Origin: Gadus chalcogrammus
Taxonomy: Eukaryota; Chordata; Actinopteri; Gadiformes; Gadidae
Length of the DNA stretch: 64,000 nt
Assembly (NCBI RefSeq): GCF_026213295.1
Contig: NC_079427.1
Location: forward strand, 30,959,184 to 31,023,183
Reading direction: 5' to 3'
Each line of letters begins with the position of its first letter. The first letter of the stretch is position 1. Made by a program: the position numbers and the translations under genes. The notes under the pieces are model-generated. The model had not been told where the DNA came from, ran no database searches, and worked only from the letters and a program-made list of their open reading frames with translations. Below, in pieces: positions 14,645-26,582 of the stretch.

Positions 14645-14683
14645 AGGATTTGAACAGCGAGGAGCACAACATCGGACAGAAAG
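14645..14683 (+). CDS. FIIND 1 tail exon
   Basis: A 39-nt phase-1 exon, EDLNSEEHNIGQK, with acceptor CTACTGCAG and donor GTACAC. Copies 2 and 3 have longer versions (47815-47901 and 58966-59040) that begin (D/E)DWNG and contain NLWK; here the aromatic part is lost. In copy 3 this exon is followed directly by the CARD exon, so it bridges UPA and CARD. In copy 1 the CARD is missing. Confidence 0.65.
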
Positions 14684-14931
14684 GTACACTTTTTCTTCAT
14701 GGTGTTGTGTTCTTTGGATCATTGTTGGTGTTTCAATCGGATAGTAGGATTATTAGACACGTTGAATCAGCCGACGAGCGGGGCTGCCCTGGGACCACCG
14801 CCCAAAGTTTAACATATTTGATGAAAAAACTTCAGAAAGCGAGAGGCACATCTCGACCCTGCTCTGAACCGATCCGACTGATCAGAGTTCACAAAGGTTT
14901 CCACAAAGAAAAGGTTTGGTGACACTTCATT

Positions 14932-15495
14932 TGAAGGTATCTTCAAGAGTGACATGTCACCGTCATAACTATGACATGACACTGTCATGAACTTGTCATA
15001 AACTGTATAATCATGTAATAATGGTGTCATAACCACAGGTTTTGTGAAATATCCTGTCGCACATCTATCTGACCAAGTGCTACAATTTATCTGTAACCTT
15101 GCATATCTAATCATAATAATCATTATGTCAACATTTCATGAATACAAAAAGAGGTGCATTTTCTGTTGATCACAAGTTGCTATGACAGAGACATCCTCTG
15201 GTAATGCCATCCTGGTTAATGTCAAGTTGTCACTATAAAGACATCCCAAACAAATGTAATGTCCACTTGTCATGATGACCAAGACAACTTAAGGTAATGT
15301 CACTTTGATTAATGTAAACTTGTCATAATCAAATCCACCCAAACACAATGTAAACCGAATGACGCTTAATGACAGAAGTCATCAATGTTTATGACATGTT
15401 TATACCGTTTATGACAAGTTCATGACAGTGTCATGTCATAGTCATTACAGTGACATGTCACTCTTATGTAGATACCTTCAAATAAAGTCTTACCA
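14932..15495. mobile_element. MITE with long inverted ends
   Basis: The left end (TTGAAGGTATCTTCAAGAG, then GTGACATGTCAC and TGACATGACACTGTCATG) is repeated in inverse at the right end around 15410-15480. The arms of about 80 bp differ at some positions. It is about 560 bp long, with no coding sequence. A fish repeat ending in TATAAAGCGTTACCG follows to 15615. Confidence 0.75.
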
Positions 15496-15641
15496 TAAAT
15501 CCTTTATTAAACTGCCAATTATGCATTTTGTTATTAAGGTTAATAAGCATATAATAAGTGTATTATTACATATTAACAAAGGCTTATTACAAGGACCTTA
15601 ATATAAAGCGTTACCGCCAATTCTATTGATTTGTCTTTCAG

Positions 15642-15776
15642 AGCATGTAAAGAATACATCTGCTGATCTGATGACGTCAGGCAGTAGTGGAGAGGGGAGC
15701 TTGTCCAGGTCGGGGACGTCCAGCCCTATGGTCTTGAGGTCGTCATATCCCCTAGATGGAAGTCGTAGGTGGCATG
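15642..15776 (+). CDS. Linker exon 2
   Basis: A 135-nt phase-1 exon after TTGATTTGTCTTTCAG, with donor GTGAGT. It reads EHVKNTSADLMTSGSSGEGS, then LSRSGTSSPMVLRSS, and ends GSRRWH. It is rich in Ser, Gly and Arg and has no known fold. The downstream intron (AGTCTCCTAG, then TTCTGGGATACAAATT) repeats behind the linker exons at 31727 and 43049, showing that exon and intron were copied together. The relic at 5221 is its closest relative. Confidence 0.7.
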
Positions 15777-16289
15777 GTGAGTTGAAGTCTCCTAGTTGTA
15801 GGAGTTATAAGTCTACCTGTATAACTCTATGTATCATGGTCGCTCACCAGATGAATATGTAGTTCATCTTTTTAACATTTTAAAACAGGTTTTATTTGGC
15901 CTGTTGGGGGTTCTGGGATACAAATTTTAAACCTATGGCTCATTTTAAACAAAAGTCATATGAATGACTGAAGGGTTTCTCGGTCATGCAGTGGCTAAAA
16001 AAGTAAGATGATCAAGGATTGGCTACTCAAAGCAGGTGTAAAAACGTAATGGATTATTTCTTTGAAAAGGTATCCGCTTAAGAACAAGGTGGTGCAGAAG
16101 AGGAGTCCACTGATATGGTTTTAAAGCTATTGTTATTCAATGTTTGCTCTCCAAAGTACTCTAAATGCAGTTGGATAAAACCAACAACCGTACTTGCATG
16201 TCCCACAACCTAAATTACAATGTTGGCGAAACTATTGTCTGTGTTTGGTGTGTCTAGTCTAACCCTGTATGTGGTCTGACCACATGCCA

Positions 16290-16790
16290 GCACCCTAAGA
16301 TTAGGGGCCACTCACACTAGGGCCGCGGCCCAGTGCCCGAGCTCATTTGCATACTAAAGTCTAGAACGTTTGGTTAGTGTGACCACGCCATCCGTATTCC
16401 AGCACGGAACAGCCCCTTGGCCACGGGACACTTGGGAGAGGTGTGCCGTGGCCAAAATACAGATGCTAATGAGATGACACGCGCACACGCGGGGATATGC
16501 AACGTGAGCTGGATGACGTAGTCCCTTCTTTTTTTGTTTAAAACAATCATTTTAAACAATGGCGGCAAGCGGTTCACGATTGGGTTTACGTTGGTGCGAT
16601 ATTGAAGGGTTGAGTGTTTACTTAAAATTTGGGCCGACGACAGCATTCAGTCGCAGCTGGACACCACGATTGGTGATGACGTATTTATCGTATTACGACG
16701 TGATGACGTATGTATGAAGGAGCAATCGTGCCCAGGCCACAGCCTTTGGGAGAAGTGTGACCACGGGCCAGCGGGGTATGGAGCAAGCTT
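16290..16790. mobile_element. Probable MITE
   Basis: GGGGCCACTCACACTAGGGC near 16312 and the complement-like GAAGTGTGACCACGGGCC near 16753 look like diverged inverted ends. The interior has high GC and no coding sequence. It is a weak call. Confidence 0.35.
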
Positions 16791-17190
16791 CCTGCCATAA
16801 TTCAAACCTGAAAAAAAAAGTTTCAAAGGCTTCTAAGTCTGGGTTTGAAAACAACTTGTAAAAAAGGTTTTGCAACAGAGATTATAGCCTGAAATTTTTT
16901 TTTGAACATCTGCAAACATGATTTTTTGTTCCATTTTATCTTCTTCATCATTTTCAACAACACAATTTCAAAGTGAATATTTTTTCACAAACACATTTTG
17001 AAAGTAGAAAAAAATGTCAACAGCGCATTTGCAGAGTTTCAAATCTGGCACTGTTCTAACAGTGTATTTCATTGTTTGCCGGTTTTGAAACCTTGTAAAT
17101 GGGATTCTGCAAACAGGTGTTCATACTTTGAGAAATAAGTTTTGAAAGGTTGAATATTTATTTTTAAAAACTTGTAAAGGGGCTAATGTA
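16790..17190. repeat. Degenerate intronic repeats
   Basis: Phrases such as TTTGAAA, AACTTGTAAA and TCTGCAAACA recur at irregular spacing of about 50 bp. There is no coding signal. Confidence 0.35.
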
Positions 17191-17489
17191 CACCATTAAA
17201 ATGTATTTCTTCAGACCTGACTTTTCAGAGATTTGAGTCACGTGATTATTGGCAGTGTACTGTCGCGCATTCGTTTTGAAACTCCTGACAGTCAAAGGTC
17301 TGAAATCAAAGGGAAAAAAAAAACGTTCCTGGGGGCGGGACCATTTGGCTCTAAACCTATTGGTTGCTCTCGGCTGACGTACATTCCAATCACATGTGCC
17401 GTTAACCGGGTTGTGCGTGATTGACAGTGCTCTGCCGATGACAAGAATAACAAGCGACCTGCGCGGTTGATTTTGGTTTCCATTTTCTG

Positions 17490-18945
17490 GAACCATCTCA
17501 AGGACCGGTTTGATTCTCCAAAAAATTTCACGGACCGGAGGGATGGGGCCAGGGCGTGTGTTGGGTTATGTTGCGCAAGGGTTACCAATTTGTTGATATT
17601 TTCATATAGTGTTGAACAGTGAACAATGAACAGCGAAGGTAACAAACTCTTAAAAAAGAACGTGAATATGAACAAGTGAAAAATGAACAAATAATATATA
17701 ATAATAATAATATATTGAACTAAACTTGAAGCAACATCTATCACGTGTAAACATGCACAACACAATATAATAATAATAATAAATGAAATTTATATAGCGC
17801 TTAATATGGTACTCTAAGACGCTTATAATATGTCAGTAAGGGAACTTAACGTGCGTTTGTGAGGCCACAGAATAGGCTACAATTCATTTTAATCAGTGGG
17901 AGCCCTGTGCTTGTTTCCCTGCAACAAGAAGGTTCCATCTGGGGGTGATGGAAGACAGTGACACGCGTGTTGGATAAGTCCAATCGATTGCGCAATTTTG
18001 TTTTAGTTGCAGTCATTGCCGAAAACCCGGCCTCGAATAGGTAGGCCTACGTGGTGGGAAATGGAAGCAACGTTTTCAGCGCTTTTACGGATATTTCGGG
18101 ATATTCCGCTTTGGTTTTGATCCAAAAACCTGCCAGAGAGGTTTGCTCAAACACACTTTTAAGACCACCATCATTTGCTATTTCGATCAATTGATCTTCC
18201 TCCTGCACTGACAATTGACAAATGGGTTGCCGATCCACTCATTTGTTTGCCGTGGATCTTTGGAGGATGGGAAGTAACGTTCAAATTCATCTGAAAGCGC
18301 CACAAGGTGATCGCGCACAAGCTGCGAGAGAATGGGCCCTGCCTCAGTCTCTCCCAAAATCCCCACTAATGTTTGGAACATATCGAATACTCCCCTGTCC
18401 ACTCGTTGATCCCACAAATCAAGCTTGGCTTTAAATGCAGCAACTTTATCTGCCAGTTTACTGGCAGATAAAGCATAAGGAACCTCAACCAGGGGGCTCT
18501 GTGTATGCAGATCGCCCCATTTAGACCCACACATGCGCACTCTACATCTACCCAGCAGTAAGCATTCTCCCCTGGAGTGTCAGGTTGAGCTGAACTCATT
18601 GTGTGACACTACCGTTGTACTAAACAAGTGAAGTGAGCTTAGGCTGCGCGCACAGCCAATGAAGCCAATACGTGTTGAGGATGGGAAAGAAAGACAGTTT
18701 TGCCTAAGAAAAGAAGTTAAGACCTTGCCAAAAATGCGAACATGTTATATGCAATCTAACAACTGCATATAGACTTATGGCATGTAAAAGAGTATCAGTA
18801 TTGCGAAGTAAATTGAGTTTATTATGTGTGCATGCATTTTGCATGAATTTTTTTAAAATGTATTGTTTTACTCATGTCGTAGCCTACTAACCTACGGCCC
18901 GGTTAGGAATGTCCCGTGGCCCGGTGGTTGGGGGCCGCTGGTCTA
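17490..18945 (-). mobile_element. hAT-type transposon, decayed
   Basis: The right end reads CAGCGGCCCCCAACCACCGG on the minus strand, a common hAT end. The left part holds the CACGGACCGG phrase usual near the other end. A transposase remnant occupies the middle. It lies between linker exons 2 and 3. Confidence 0.65.
17960..18540 (-). pseudogene. hAT (Buster/ZBED-like) transposase C-terminal remnant
   Basis: Two minus-strand frames in a row hold a C-terminal hAT pattern: LSDEFERYFPSSKDPRQTNE, then WIGNPF, then after a frame change LIEIANDGGLKSVFEQ, FWIKTKAEYPEIS, LLPFPTT, a stop, then YLFEAGFSAMTATKTK and RNRLDL. LLPF..TYL.E.GFS.M...K.K is the dimerisation-region signature of ZBED5/FAM200-like hAT transposases. 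At least one frameshift and one in-frame stop make it non-functional. Confidence 0.75.
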
Positions 18946-19129
18946 GGTGACGTCAGGTCTAGGTCGTGGGCACGGACCATGGACGGAAGCATCTAGGGTG
19001 TATGGCTATTATAAGTCTGTTGCGCTCTGACAGAGACACAGCGCTCAGGTTGAATTATGAATGAAAGTATGGCAGTTCTATGACAGAACTGTCTATTGCA
19101 GAGACAGGGACTTGAGTCTGAGACTATTT

Positions 19130-19175
19130 GCCCCCCTACCCCCCAAGTGTACAACACTTGCGGTACAGTTTCTGT

Positions 19176-19264
<89 letters not shown>

Positions 19265-19530
19265 CTGTCGTAGCTCATTGTCTCATTGGCGGGCCAAATT
19301 CTCTGGACGGACAAAGCAGAGAAAGGGGAGGTAACCTGGCCCCTTATGAAGACATATGGGGCCAGATTCCTAATCGACGCGTCCGAGCCTTAATTTTTTC
19401 AAAGGCGGAGCAGGATACCTAGTGCTCATTTTACACCGGACGCCATTTCTATCTTCTGGGGGACCATAGGCAGGCTAGGGGAACTCCTATTAGAAAACCT
19501 CATAGAGTGACATTTTCATGCCATGGGGAA
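19130..19530. mobile_element. 3' fragment of the TTAA-element family
   Basis: It matches the last ~300 bp of the elements at 272-3180 and 48470-49938: TCGTAGCTCATTGTCT, GCGGGCCAAATTCTCTGG, AGAAAACCTCATAGAGTGAC and TTTTCATGCCATGG. A CA tract (19179-19256) lies inside, as in the 49.5 kb copy. Confidence 0.75.
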
Positions 19531-19839
19531 CACAACATTGAACAGCACCTGAAATTCATCAGTCAATCAACATTCCGGCTCATTCGTTTCCAAGAATCTG
19601 ACTGCCAAGACACAGTATGGCATTAAGGAGAACTTCTTCGTAAACCATTTTTCCTTCATAATTCACTGTCATATTTAAATTTCTTCCGATAGTGTTCTTG
19701 ACTACAAATATTTAATTTCCCCAGAAGAATTTTCATGCATATGCGATAGCCCTGAATTCACTTGTTTTCTTGATGTTGTTTGCTCATCAATAGAGAATAT
19801 CAGCATGTGAATGAGGCTAAAGTCCATGTTTGTCAGTGG

Positions 19840-19891
19840 CTCGATGGGATAATACCTTGTATTGGTGACCCTTAGGTTGAGAGTTCGAATC
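19840..19891 (+). mobile_element. tRNA-like SINE head (partial)
   Basis: GTGGCTCGATGGG resembles a pol III A box, and GAGAGTTCGAATCC resembles a B box at a fitting distance. The rest is cut by the MITE at 19892. It is a tRNA-derived SINE piece, not a working tRNA gene, as no cloverleaf can be closed. Confidence 0.4.
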
Positions 19892-20478
19892 CTGAGGTGC
19901 GTTCAGAATCGCAAACATAGGCGAACGTTCGTGAACGATTTTAAACATTTTCCGTTAAACGAACATAAGCAAGCAAACGTTTACGAACATAGGCAAACTG
20001 TCTGAAGAGGTAGTTCTCCACAAACACTTCGGCTACGTGACATTCGTTGCCATGGCATTAAACTAAACTATATTGAAATCATTTACTCCTTTCCTACACA
20101 GAAAGCAATAGATAAAACGTTTCATATAGCCTATCTACACCCTTACTTCAACTGTTGTCTTTTGCATCCTAAAATGCGATTTGAACGTTATATCGCAGTA
20201 AGTGGGTACAACTTCGGTGACGTAGCCCTCTATTCTTGAATTTTCCGTACTGGTTGTCTGCAGTAGGCTTTCAACGAGGTCGACCACTTGCAAACCCTCT
20301 TCTGTAAACTCTTCCATTAACATGGAGGCTGCCGCTAATACCATGGCCGTCGTATCCATTTTTTTCGTTTACAGTTTGTTTAGAACGGTGTTCAAAAATC
20401 GTTCAAAATTAATTGTTCAATGTCAACGCGTTCGATGCGAACGTTCGCCTATGTTCGCTGAACTTGAACGCACCTCAG
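19892..20478 (-). mobile_element. DNA element with CTGAGGTGCGTTC ends
   Basis: The inverted ends (CTGAGGTGCGTTC at 19892, complement ending at 20478) also share AACATAGGCGAACGTTCG. A 74-codon minus-strand frame inside (20135-20359) starts MDTTAMVLAAASMLMEEF. It may be the N-terminus of a lost transposase gene, but I do not recognise it. Confidence 0.65.
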
Positions 20479-20489
20479 GTTAGAGCATT

Positions 20490-21570
20490 ATGAACAAGCT
20501 GAACATGAAATTCGGCCAGTGCTCTGCAGTCAAATTGAAAGCCGAGGAACAGCTTGACATTAAGGGGAACATCTTTCCTTCATAATTATATGTCATATTT
20601 ATATATCTTCCATATATATCTTTCATGATTGTGTTCTTGACATTTCATTTTGCTCCGACCCTGTTAATCACCGCTTGCGGATATATTCATTATTATTACT
20701 ATAAACGCAGAGAGCGAGAGAGCAAAGAGGGAGAGGGCAGTTCTTAGTTGTTTAGTTTCATAACCTTGCTCTCTTTTGGTATTTTCTACTCTCTGTCTTT
20801 AGAACTGTCAAATCTAAGAACAGCTAGTTTTTCAGATAAATCTACACTAACAATACATTCTGATAACATGTCTTACAAAATAAAGTCACATATGACGTTA
20901 TCTGCAACAGACAGCCAATTGTAGAATGTCACCCAAAATCTTAAATCTTTTACATGATGTGTACTTAAAGCTATACTGTACGATGTGAGAGAGCTAGCAT
21001 GATTTGAAATTAGCTTCTCTTCGGAGTTCCGTTTAACTCCTCCCCCACCCTTCAGGAATCCCTGCCCCAACCCCTCGACACAGAGCCGTGCACGAGCGCT
21101 AATGCTGCTTACGGCTTACTTCAACGGCAACCATTGCGTCACTTTTCAGGCCATTCAACTCCCTCAGCTGTCGCCATCGCTGAAAAGCGAATCCAATATT
21201 TATTCTCGTTTTTCCTCGAGCATTCTCTTACTTTTTTTGTTGTTGCTGCCTTTTCATTTTCTGTCTTTCTTTTTCTTGCCTTTTTAAAAGGATGAACCGG
21301 GGCAAGTAACGGTGGCAGTGGTAACTTCTGTTTTTTTTCTTCCATCGTGTTAACGTTGTAGGCTCACTAGGTCTAGTCCACTGTCATGAACTACTATGAC
21401 AACAACGCTTTCTTTGCCCTCTGTGAACGCGCTCAGGCCGGCTCAGGCCGGCTCAGGCTCGTACACAGAGGGGAGAGAACGCGCAGGCTTGTGATTGGTT
21501 CTTTATATTCGGGTACAATGTCTCCGATTGGTAAGCATTTTAACAGGTTTATAGCAGATACAGAATTCGT
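20490..21570. other. Intronic repeats, no gene
   Basis: 20690-20960 is a partial third copy of the repeats flanking the CARD exon. 21000-21560 contains a GC-rich repeat with tandem GGCTCAGGCC. I see no splice-bounded exon. Confidence 0.45.
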
Positions 21571-21577
21571 TTTTTTT

Positions 21578-22410
21578 GGGGTCCAAGCCAACAGGTTGGA
21601 TCCCTATTGTTTTTGTAAGGATTTTTATACTACCTCCCCGTGAAAGTGGAACCACAGCCCAAACCGTAAATGGTGCACATGCGCCAATTGCATGACTAGA
21701 TCCAGAATCGGCACCGCTACTCAGATAACAAAATCCAGACACGCCGGTCCCTAGGTGGCGCTATACCAAGGAATACGCGTTTGGGGCTATAACTCCCAAA
21801 CCGAACCTCCCACAGTCCAAAACGTTATACCAACAGATGCACTGGAGTCTGCTGCATCTTTTGGCCTAGGCCACGCCCATTTGCGTCGATGAATATTTTT
21901 CGCGAAATCCGCTAAATTGTTTTTTCGCTACTCCTCCCACATTTCCTGACCAATCGACACCAAACTTTGCACACGACATCGTCAGACGCACACAAAAAAT
22001 AAAATTCGAACACTTTTTTGATACGACCTTCGACGACGAAACGGTAGTGTTTGGAATATTGGTATATTAGCTAAATTAGACGTGGAAAATCCAAAAATAC
22101 AAAAAAATACAAAAGTAGACATCGGATCGAGTCCTAATTCTACACACATGTTGGTGCTAACCTTAATGTCGTTCGATAAAAAATTCGGAAAATTTCGCCA
22201 TTAGGGGGCGCAATAAACGAGGAAATTGTATATCTTCTACAAAATTTCGCCGCGAAAACTCTACAGTGACTACTCGCTACTCCTACCACAGTCAAATCCT
22301 TTGTATCCACAGGTTCAGGGTAGCGTTTTGAACACATGCCTCGCGTTGTTCCGGCGAAACGCACATTTCTTGTCGCGTTGTGCCGGCGAAATGCACACTT
22401 CTTGGACCCC
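21578..22410. mobile_element. GGGGTCCAAG repeat element, copy A
   Basis: It starts GGGGTCCAAG and ends with its complement CTTGGACCCC. Typical inner phrases are GGTTGGATCCCTATTG, CCTAGGTGGCGCTATACC and GGGGCTATAACTCCC. This is the most diverged copy in the window. A tail TGCATAACTGCTTGCAGTT follows. Confidence 0.7.
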
Positions 22411-22739
22411 TGCATAACTGCTTGCAGTTCTAGTTTCCGCTTCTTTTTCATTGCCCATAAGTTATTTATTGCTGTCAGGATGTAAAAAACAATTTCAACA
22501 ACATATTAAAAAGTGCATATCACTGAAAATCGTACAATATGCCTTTAATGTAGGCTATGAATTAAGAAAAACACAGAAGTTAAGGTGATGTTGAGAAATC
22601 AGTTTTGTTAGTTGTGGCATCTTGAACCAACACCACCACAAGTGGTAATCTGAGAATAGTTTACGTTTTTTTATATTATGCCATCTTCAAACATGTTTGT
22701 TCATATTTCATTTGAAATATGAACAAACACGAGAGTTAG

Positions 22740-23760
22740 GGGTCCAAGCCAAAAGGTTGGATCCCTATTGTTTTTGTAGCGATTATTTTTATACTTCCCC
22801 CCGTGAAAGTGGGACCACAGCCCAAACCTTAAATGGTGCACACACGCCAATTGCATGACTAGATCCAAGTCCGTGAGGTCTACGCAGACGACAAAATCTA
22901 GACATACCGGTCCCTAGGTGGCGCTATACCAAGGAATACGCGTTTGGGGCTATAACTCCCACACCGAACCTCCCACAGTCCAAAATGTTATAAACACAGA
23001 TTCACTGGAGACTGCTGCATATTTTGGCATAGGCCACGCCCATTTGCGTCTGTACAATTTTTCCGAAAAATCGCGAAAACTGCAAAACTGCCTTTTCGCT
23101 ACTCCTACCACATTTCTTGCCCGATCAACACCAAACTCTGCACACGACATCTTCAGACGCACACAAAAAAGAATGTCGAACAATTTTTTGATCCGACATT
23201 CGACGACGAACGGTAGCGTTTTGAATATTTGTTTATCAGCTACGTTACACTTGGAAAATCCAAAATCCCAAAAAATCCAAAATTAGACCTCGGATCAAGT
23301 TCAAATTGTACACACATGTCGGCGCTACCCTTAATGGCGTTCCATAAAAAAATCAAACATTTTCGCCACGAGGAAATTGTCTTCGGAAAATTTCGCCAAA
23401 AGGGGCCGCCAAAAACGACGACATTGTGTATCTTTATACTTCCTTCCCTAAAAGTGGGTCCACAGCCTAAACCGTAAATGGTGCAGAAACGTCAATAGCA
23501 TGACTAGATCCAGGTCCGTGAGGTCTACGCAGACGACAAAATCCAGACATACCGGTCACTAGGTGGCGCTATTATAGCGCCACCTAGTGACCGGTATGTC
23601 TGGATTTTGTCAAGGAAAAACGCGTTTGGGGCTATAACTCCCACACCGAACCTCTCACAGTCAAAACCGTTATATCAACAGGTTCACGGTAGCGTTTGGA
23701 ATACATGCTTCGCGTTGTGCCGGCAAAATGCACATCGCTTAGAACCCTGGATAACTGCTT
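22740..23760. mobile_element. GGGGTCCAAG repeat element, copy B
   Basis: The second copy, beginning AGGGGTCCAAGCCAAAAGG. It contains a perfect 38-bp-arm palindrome near its end (23535-23611). It lies directly before the tandem array of exon-containing units. Confidence 0.7.
23535..23611. repeat. Perfect palindrome, 38-bp arms, 1-base centre
   Basis: The left arm 23535-23572 (GACAAAATCCAGACATACCG and on to GGCGCTAT) and the right arm 23574-23611 are exact complements around one T. The arm is the CCAGACATACCGGTCACTAG stretch found once, not inverted, in other copies of the element. Confidence 0.92.
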
Positions 23761-23914
23761 GCAGTTGTAGTTCCTTTTATTACTCAACTTTTCGGACATA
23801 GACACTACATTTATTTTATAAATAATGTTAATGGCACTTTATAATTATTGTTGTTTTGTGTTCTCTGTATTTGTATGATGTGTCATACTGAAATTCTCTT
23901 GATTTCTCTTTCAG

Positions 23915-25099
23915 GGATGGGTTGGGATCCACCATTCAGTAGCGGACAGGAGAGGCCTCCTCGTCCGCCAAAAGGTTGGATCCCTATTGTTTTTGTAGCG
24001 ATTATTTTTATACTTCCCCCCGTGAAAGTGGGACCACAGCCCAAACCTTAAATGGTGCACACACGCCAATTGCATGACTAGATCCAAGTCCGTGAGGTCT
24101 ACGCAGACGACAAAATCTAGACACACCGGTCCCTAGGTGGCGCTATACCAAGGAATACGCGTTTGGGGCTATAACTCCCACACCGAACCTCCCACAGTCC
24201 AAAATGTTATAAACACAGATTCACTGGAGACTGCTGCATATTTTGGCATAGGCCACGCCCATTTGCGTCTGTACAATTTTTCCGAAAAATCGCGAAAACT
24301 GCAAAACTGCCTTTTCGCTACTCCTACCACATTTCTTGCCCGATCAACACCAAACTCTGCACACGACATCTTCAGACGCACACAAAAAAGAATGTCGAAC
24401 AATTTTTTGATCCGACATTCGACGACGAACGGTAGCGTTTTGAATATTTGTTTATCAGCTACGTTACACTTGGAAAATCATAAATCCCAAAAAATCCAAA
24501 ATTAGACATCGGATCAAGTTCAAATTTTACACACATGTCGGCGCTACCCTTAATGGCGTTCCATAAAAAAAATCTAACATTTTCGCCAAGAGGAAAATTG
24601 TCTTCGGAAAATTTCGCCAAAAGGGGCCGCCAAAAACGACGACATTGTGTATCTTTATACTTCCTTCCCTAAAAGTGGGTCCACAGCCCAAACCGTAAAT
24701 GGTGCAGAAACGTCAATAGCATGACTAGATCCAAGTCCGTGAGGTCTACGCAGACGACAAAATCCAGACATACCGGTCACTAGGTGGCGCTATACCAAGG
24801 AAAAACGCGTTTGGGGCTATAACTCCCACACCGAACCTCTCACAGTCAAAACCGTTATATCCACAGGTTCACGGTAGCGTTTGGAATACATGATTCGCGT
24901 TATGCCGGCAAAATGCACATCGCTTGGACCCCTGGATAACTGCTTGCAGTTGTAGTTCCTTTTATTACTCAACTTTTCGGACATAGACACTACATTAATT
25001 TTATAAATAATGTTTATGGCACTTTATAATTATTGTTGTTTTGTGTTCTCTGTATTTGTATGATGTGTCATACTGAAATTCTCTTGATTTCTCTTTCAG
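23915..25099 (+). repeat. Tandem unit 1: half linker exon plus repeat element
   Basis: A linker-exon 5' half (23915-23969) after TTGATTTCTCTTTCAG reads GMGWDPPFSSGQERPPRP. It then changes, at CGTCCG, into the GGGGTCCAAG element starting at its CCAAAAGG. The element's end, a 150-bp intron piece and the next acceptor complete a unit of 1,185 bp. The exon frame runs on into the element without a donor site, so this exon half is probably not spliced as such. Confidence 0.8.
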
Positions 25100-26582
25100 G
25101 GTTTGGTTGGAATCCATCATTCAGTAGCGGACAGGAGAGGCCTCCTCGTCCGCGAAAAGGTTGGATCCCTATTGTTTTTGTAGCGATTATTTTTATACTT
25201 CCCCCCGTGAAAGTGGGACCACAGCCCAAACCGTAAATGGTGCAAACACGCCAATAGCATGACTAGATCCAGGTCCGGCACCGCTACTCAGATAGCAAAA
25301 TCCAGACACACCGGTCCCTAGGTGGCGCTATACCAAGGAATACGCGTTTGGGGCTATAACTCCCACACCGAACCTCCCAAAGTCCAAAATGTTATAAACA
25401 CAGATTCACTGGAGACTGCTTTATATTTCGGCATAGGCCACGCCCATTTGCGTCTATAAGAAATTTGCGAAAATTCGCAAAAAAACGCTAAACTGCCTTT
25501 TTGCTACTCCTACCACATTTCTTGCCCGATCAACACTAAACTTTGCACACGACATCTTCAGACGCACACAAAAAAGAAATTCGAAAAAAAATTTGATCCG
25601 ACATTCGACGAAGAAACGGTAACATTTGAATATTTGTTTATCACCTACGTTACACTTGGAAAATCATAAATCCCAAGAAATCCAAAATTAGACATTGGAT
25701 CAAGATCAAATTTTACACACATGTCGGCGCTCCCCTTAATGGCGTTCCATAAAAAAATCAAACATTTTCGCCACGAGGAAAATTGTCTTCGGAAATTTTC
25801 GCCAAAAGGGGCCGCCAAAAACGACGACATTGTGTATCTTTATACTTCCTTCCCTAAAAGTGGGTCCACAGCCCAAACCGTAAATGGTGCAGAAACGTCT
25901 ATAGCATGACTAGATCCAGGTCCGTAAGGTCTACGCAGACGACAAAATCCAGACATACCGGTCACTAGGTTCAAGATTCAAGATTCAAGATAATTTATTG
26001 TTATTTCAGCCATATACACAGTATACAGTGAAATTAAATAGCGTTTCCCAAGAACATAAGGTGCAACATAGAGCGACAATAATAACAAAAAATCAACAAC
26101 AACAACAACATGCTACATATAACTGCAAACCAGTAAAGTGACTGTGTGGAATTTGTAGTGCGGGAATATAAATATAAATATGACTATGTGTCTGAGTACT
26201 GCGGGAATATAAATATGAATATAATAAATATGAATATAAAGCAATAGTGCAATAGTGCATAAACCACGGGTAACAGAGATGATCAGATCTGTCCCTTAGA
26301 GTTGAGGAGTCGGATGGCCTGGGGGAAGAAGCTGTACTGTAGTCTGGTTGTGGCGGACCGGATGCTCCGGTACCTTCTGCCAGACGGAAGGGGGGAGAAG
26401 AATTTGTGTGAGGGGTGGGAGGGGTCATCCACAATGCTGGTTGCCTTGCGGATGCAGCGAGTGATGTAGATGTCTGAGATGGAGGGGAGAGAGACGCCGA
26501 TGATCTTCTCAGCTGTCCTCACTACTCGCTGCAGGTTCTTGGGTCAAGTTTGGTGCAGTTTCCGAACCAGGCAGTGATGCAG

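Noticed and set aside
19840..19891. A functional tRNA gene
   Set aside because: Only A- and B-box-like phrases; no cloverleaf can be folded, and a MITE cuts the 3' half.
22918..23286. 122-codon frame repeated identically at 24137
   Set aside because: The identity comes from the tandem repeat element; no start context, splice signal or domain.
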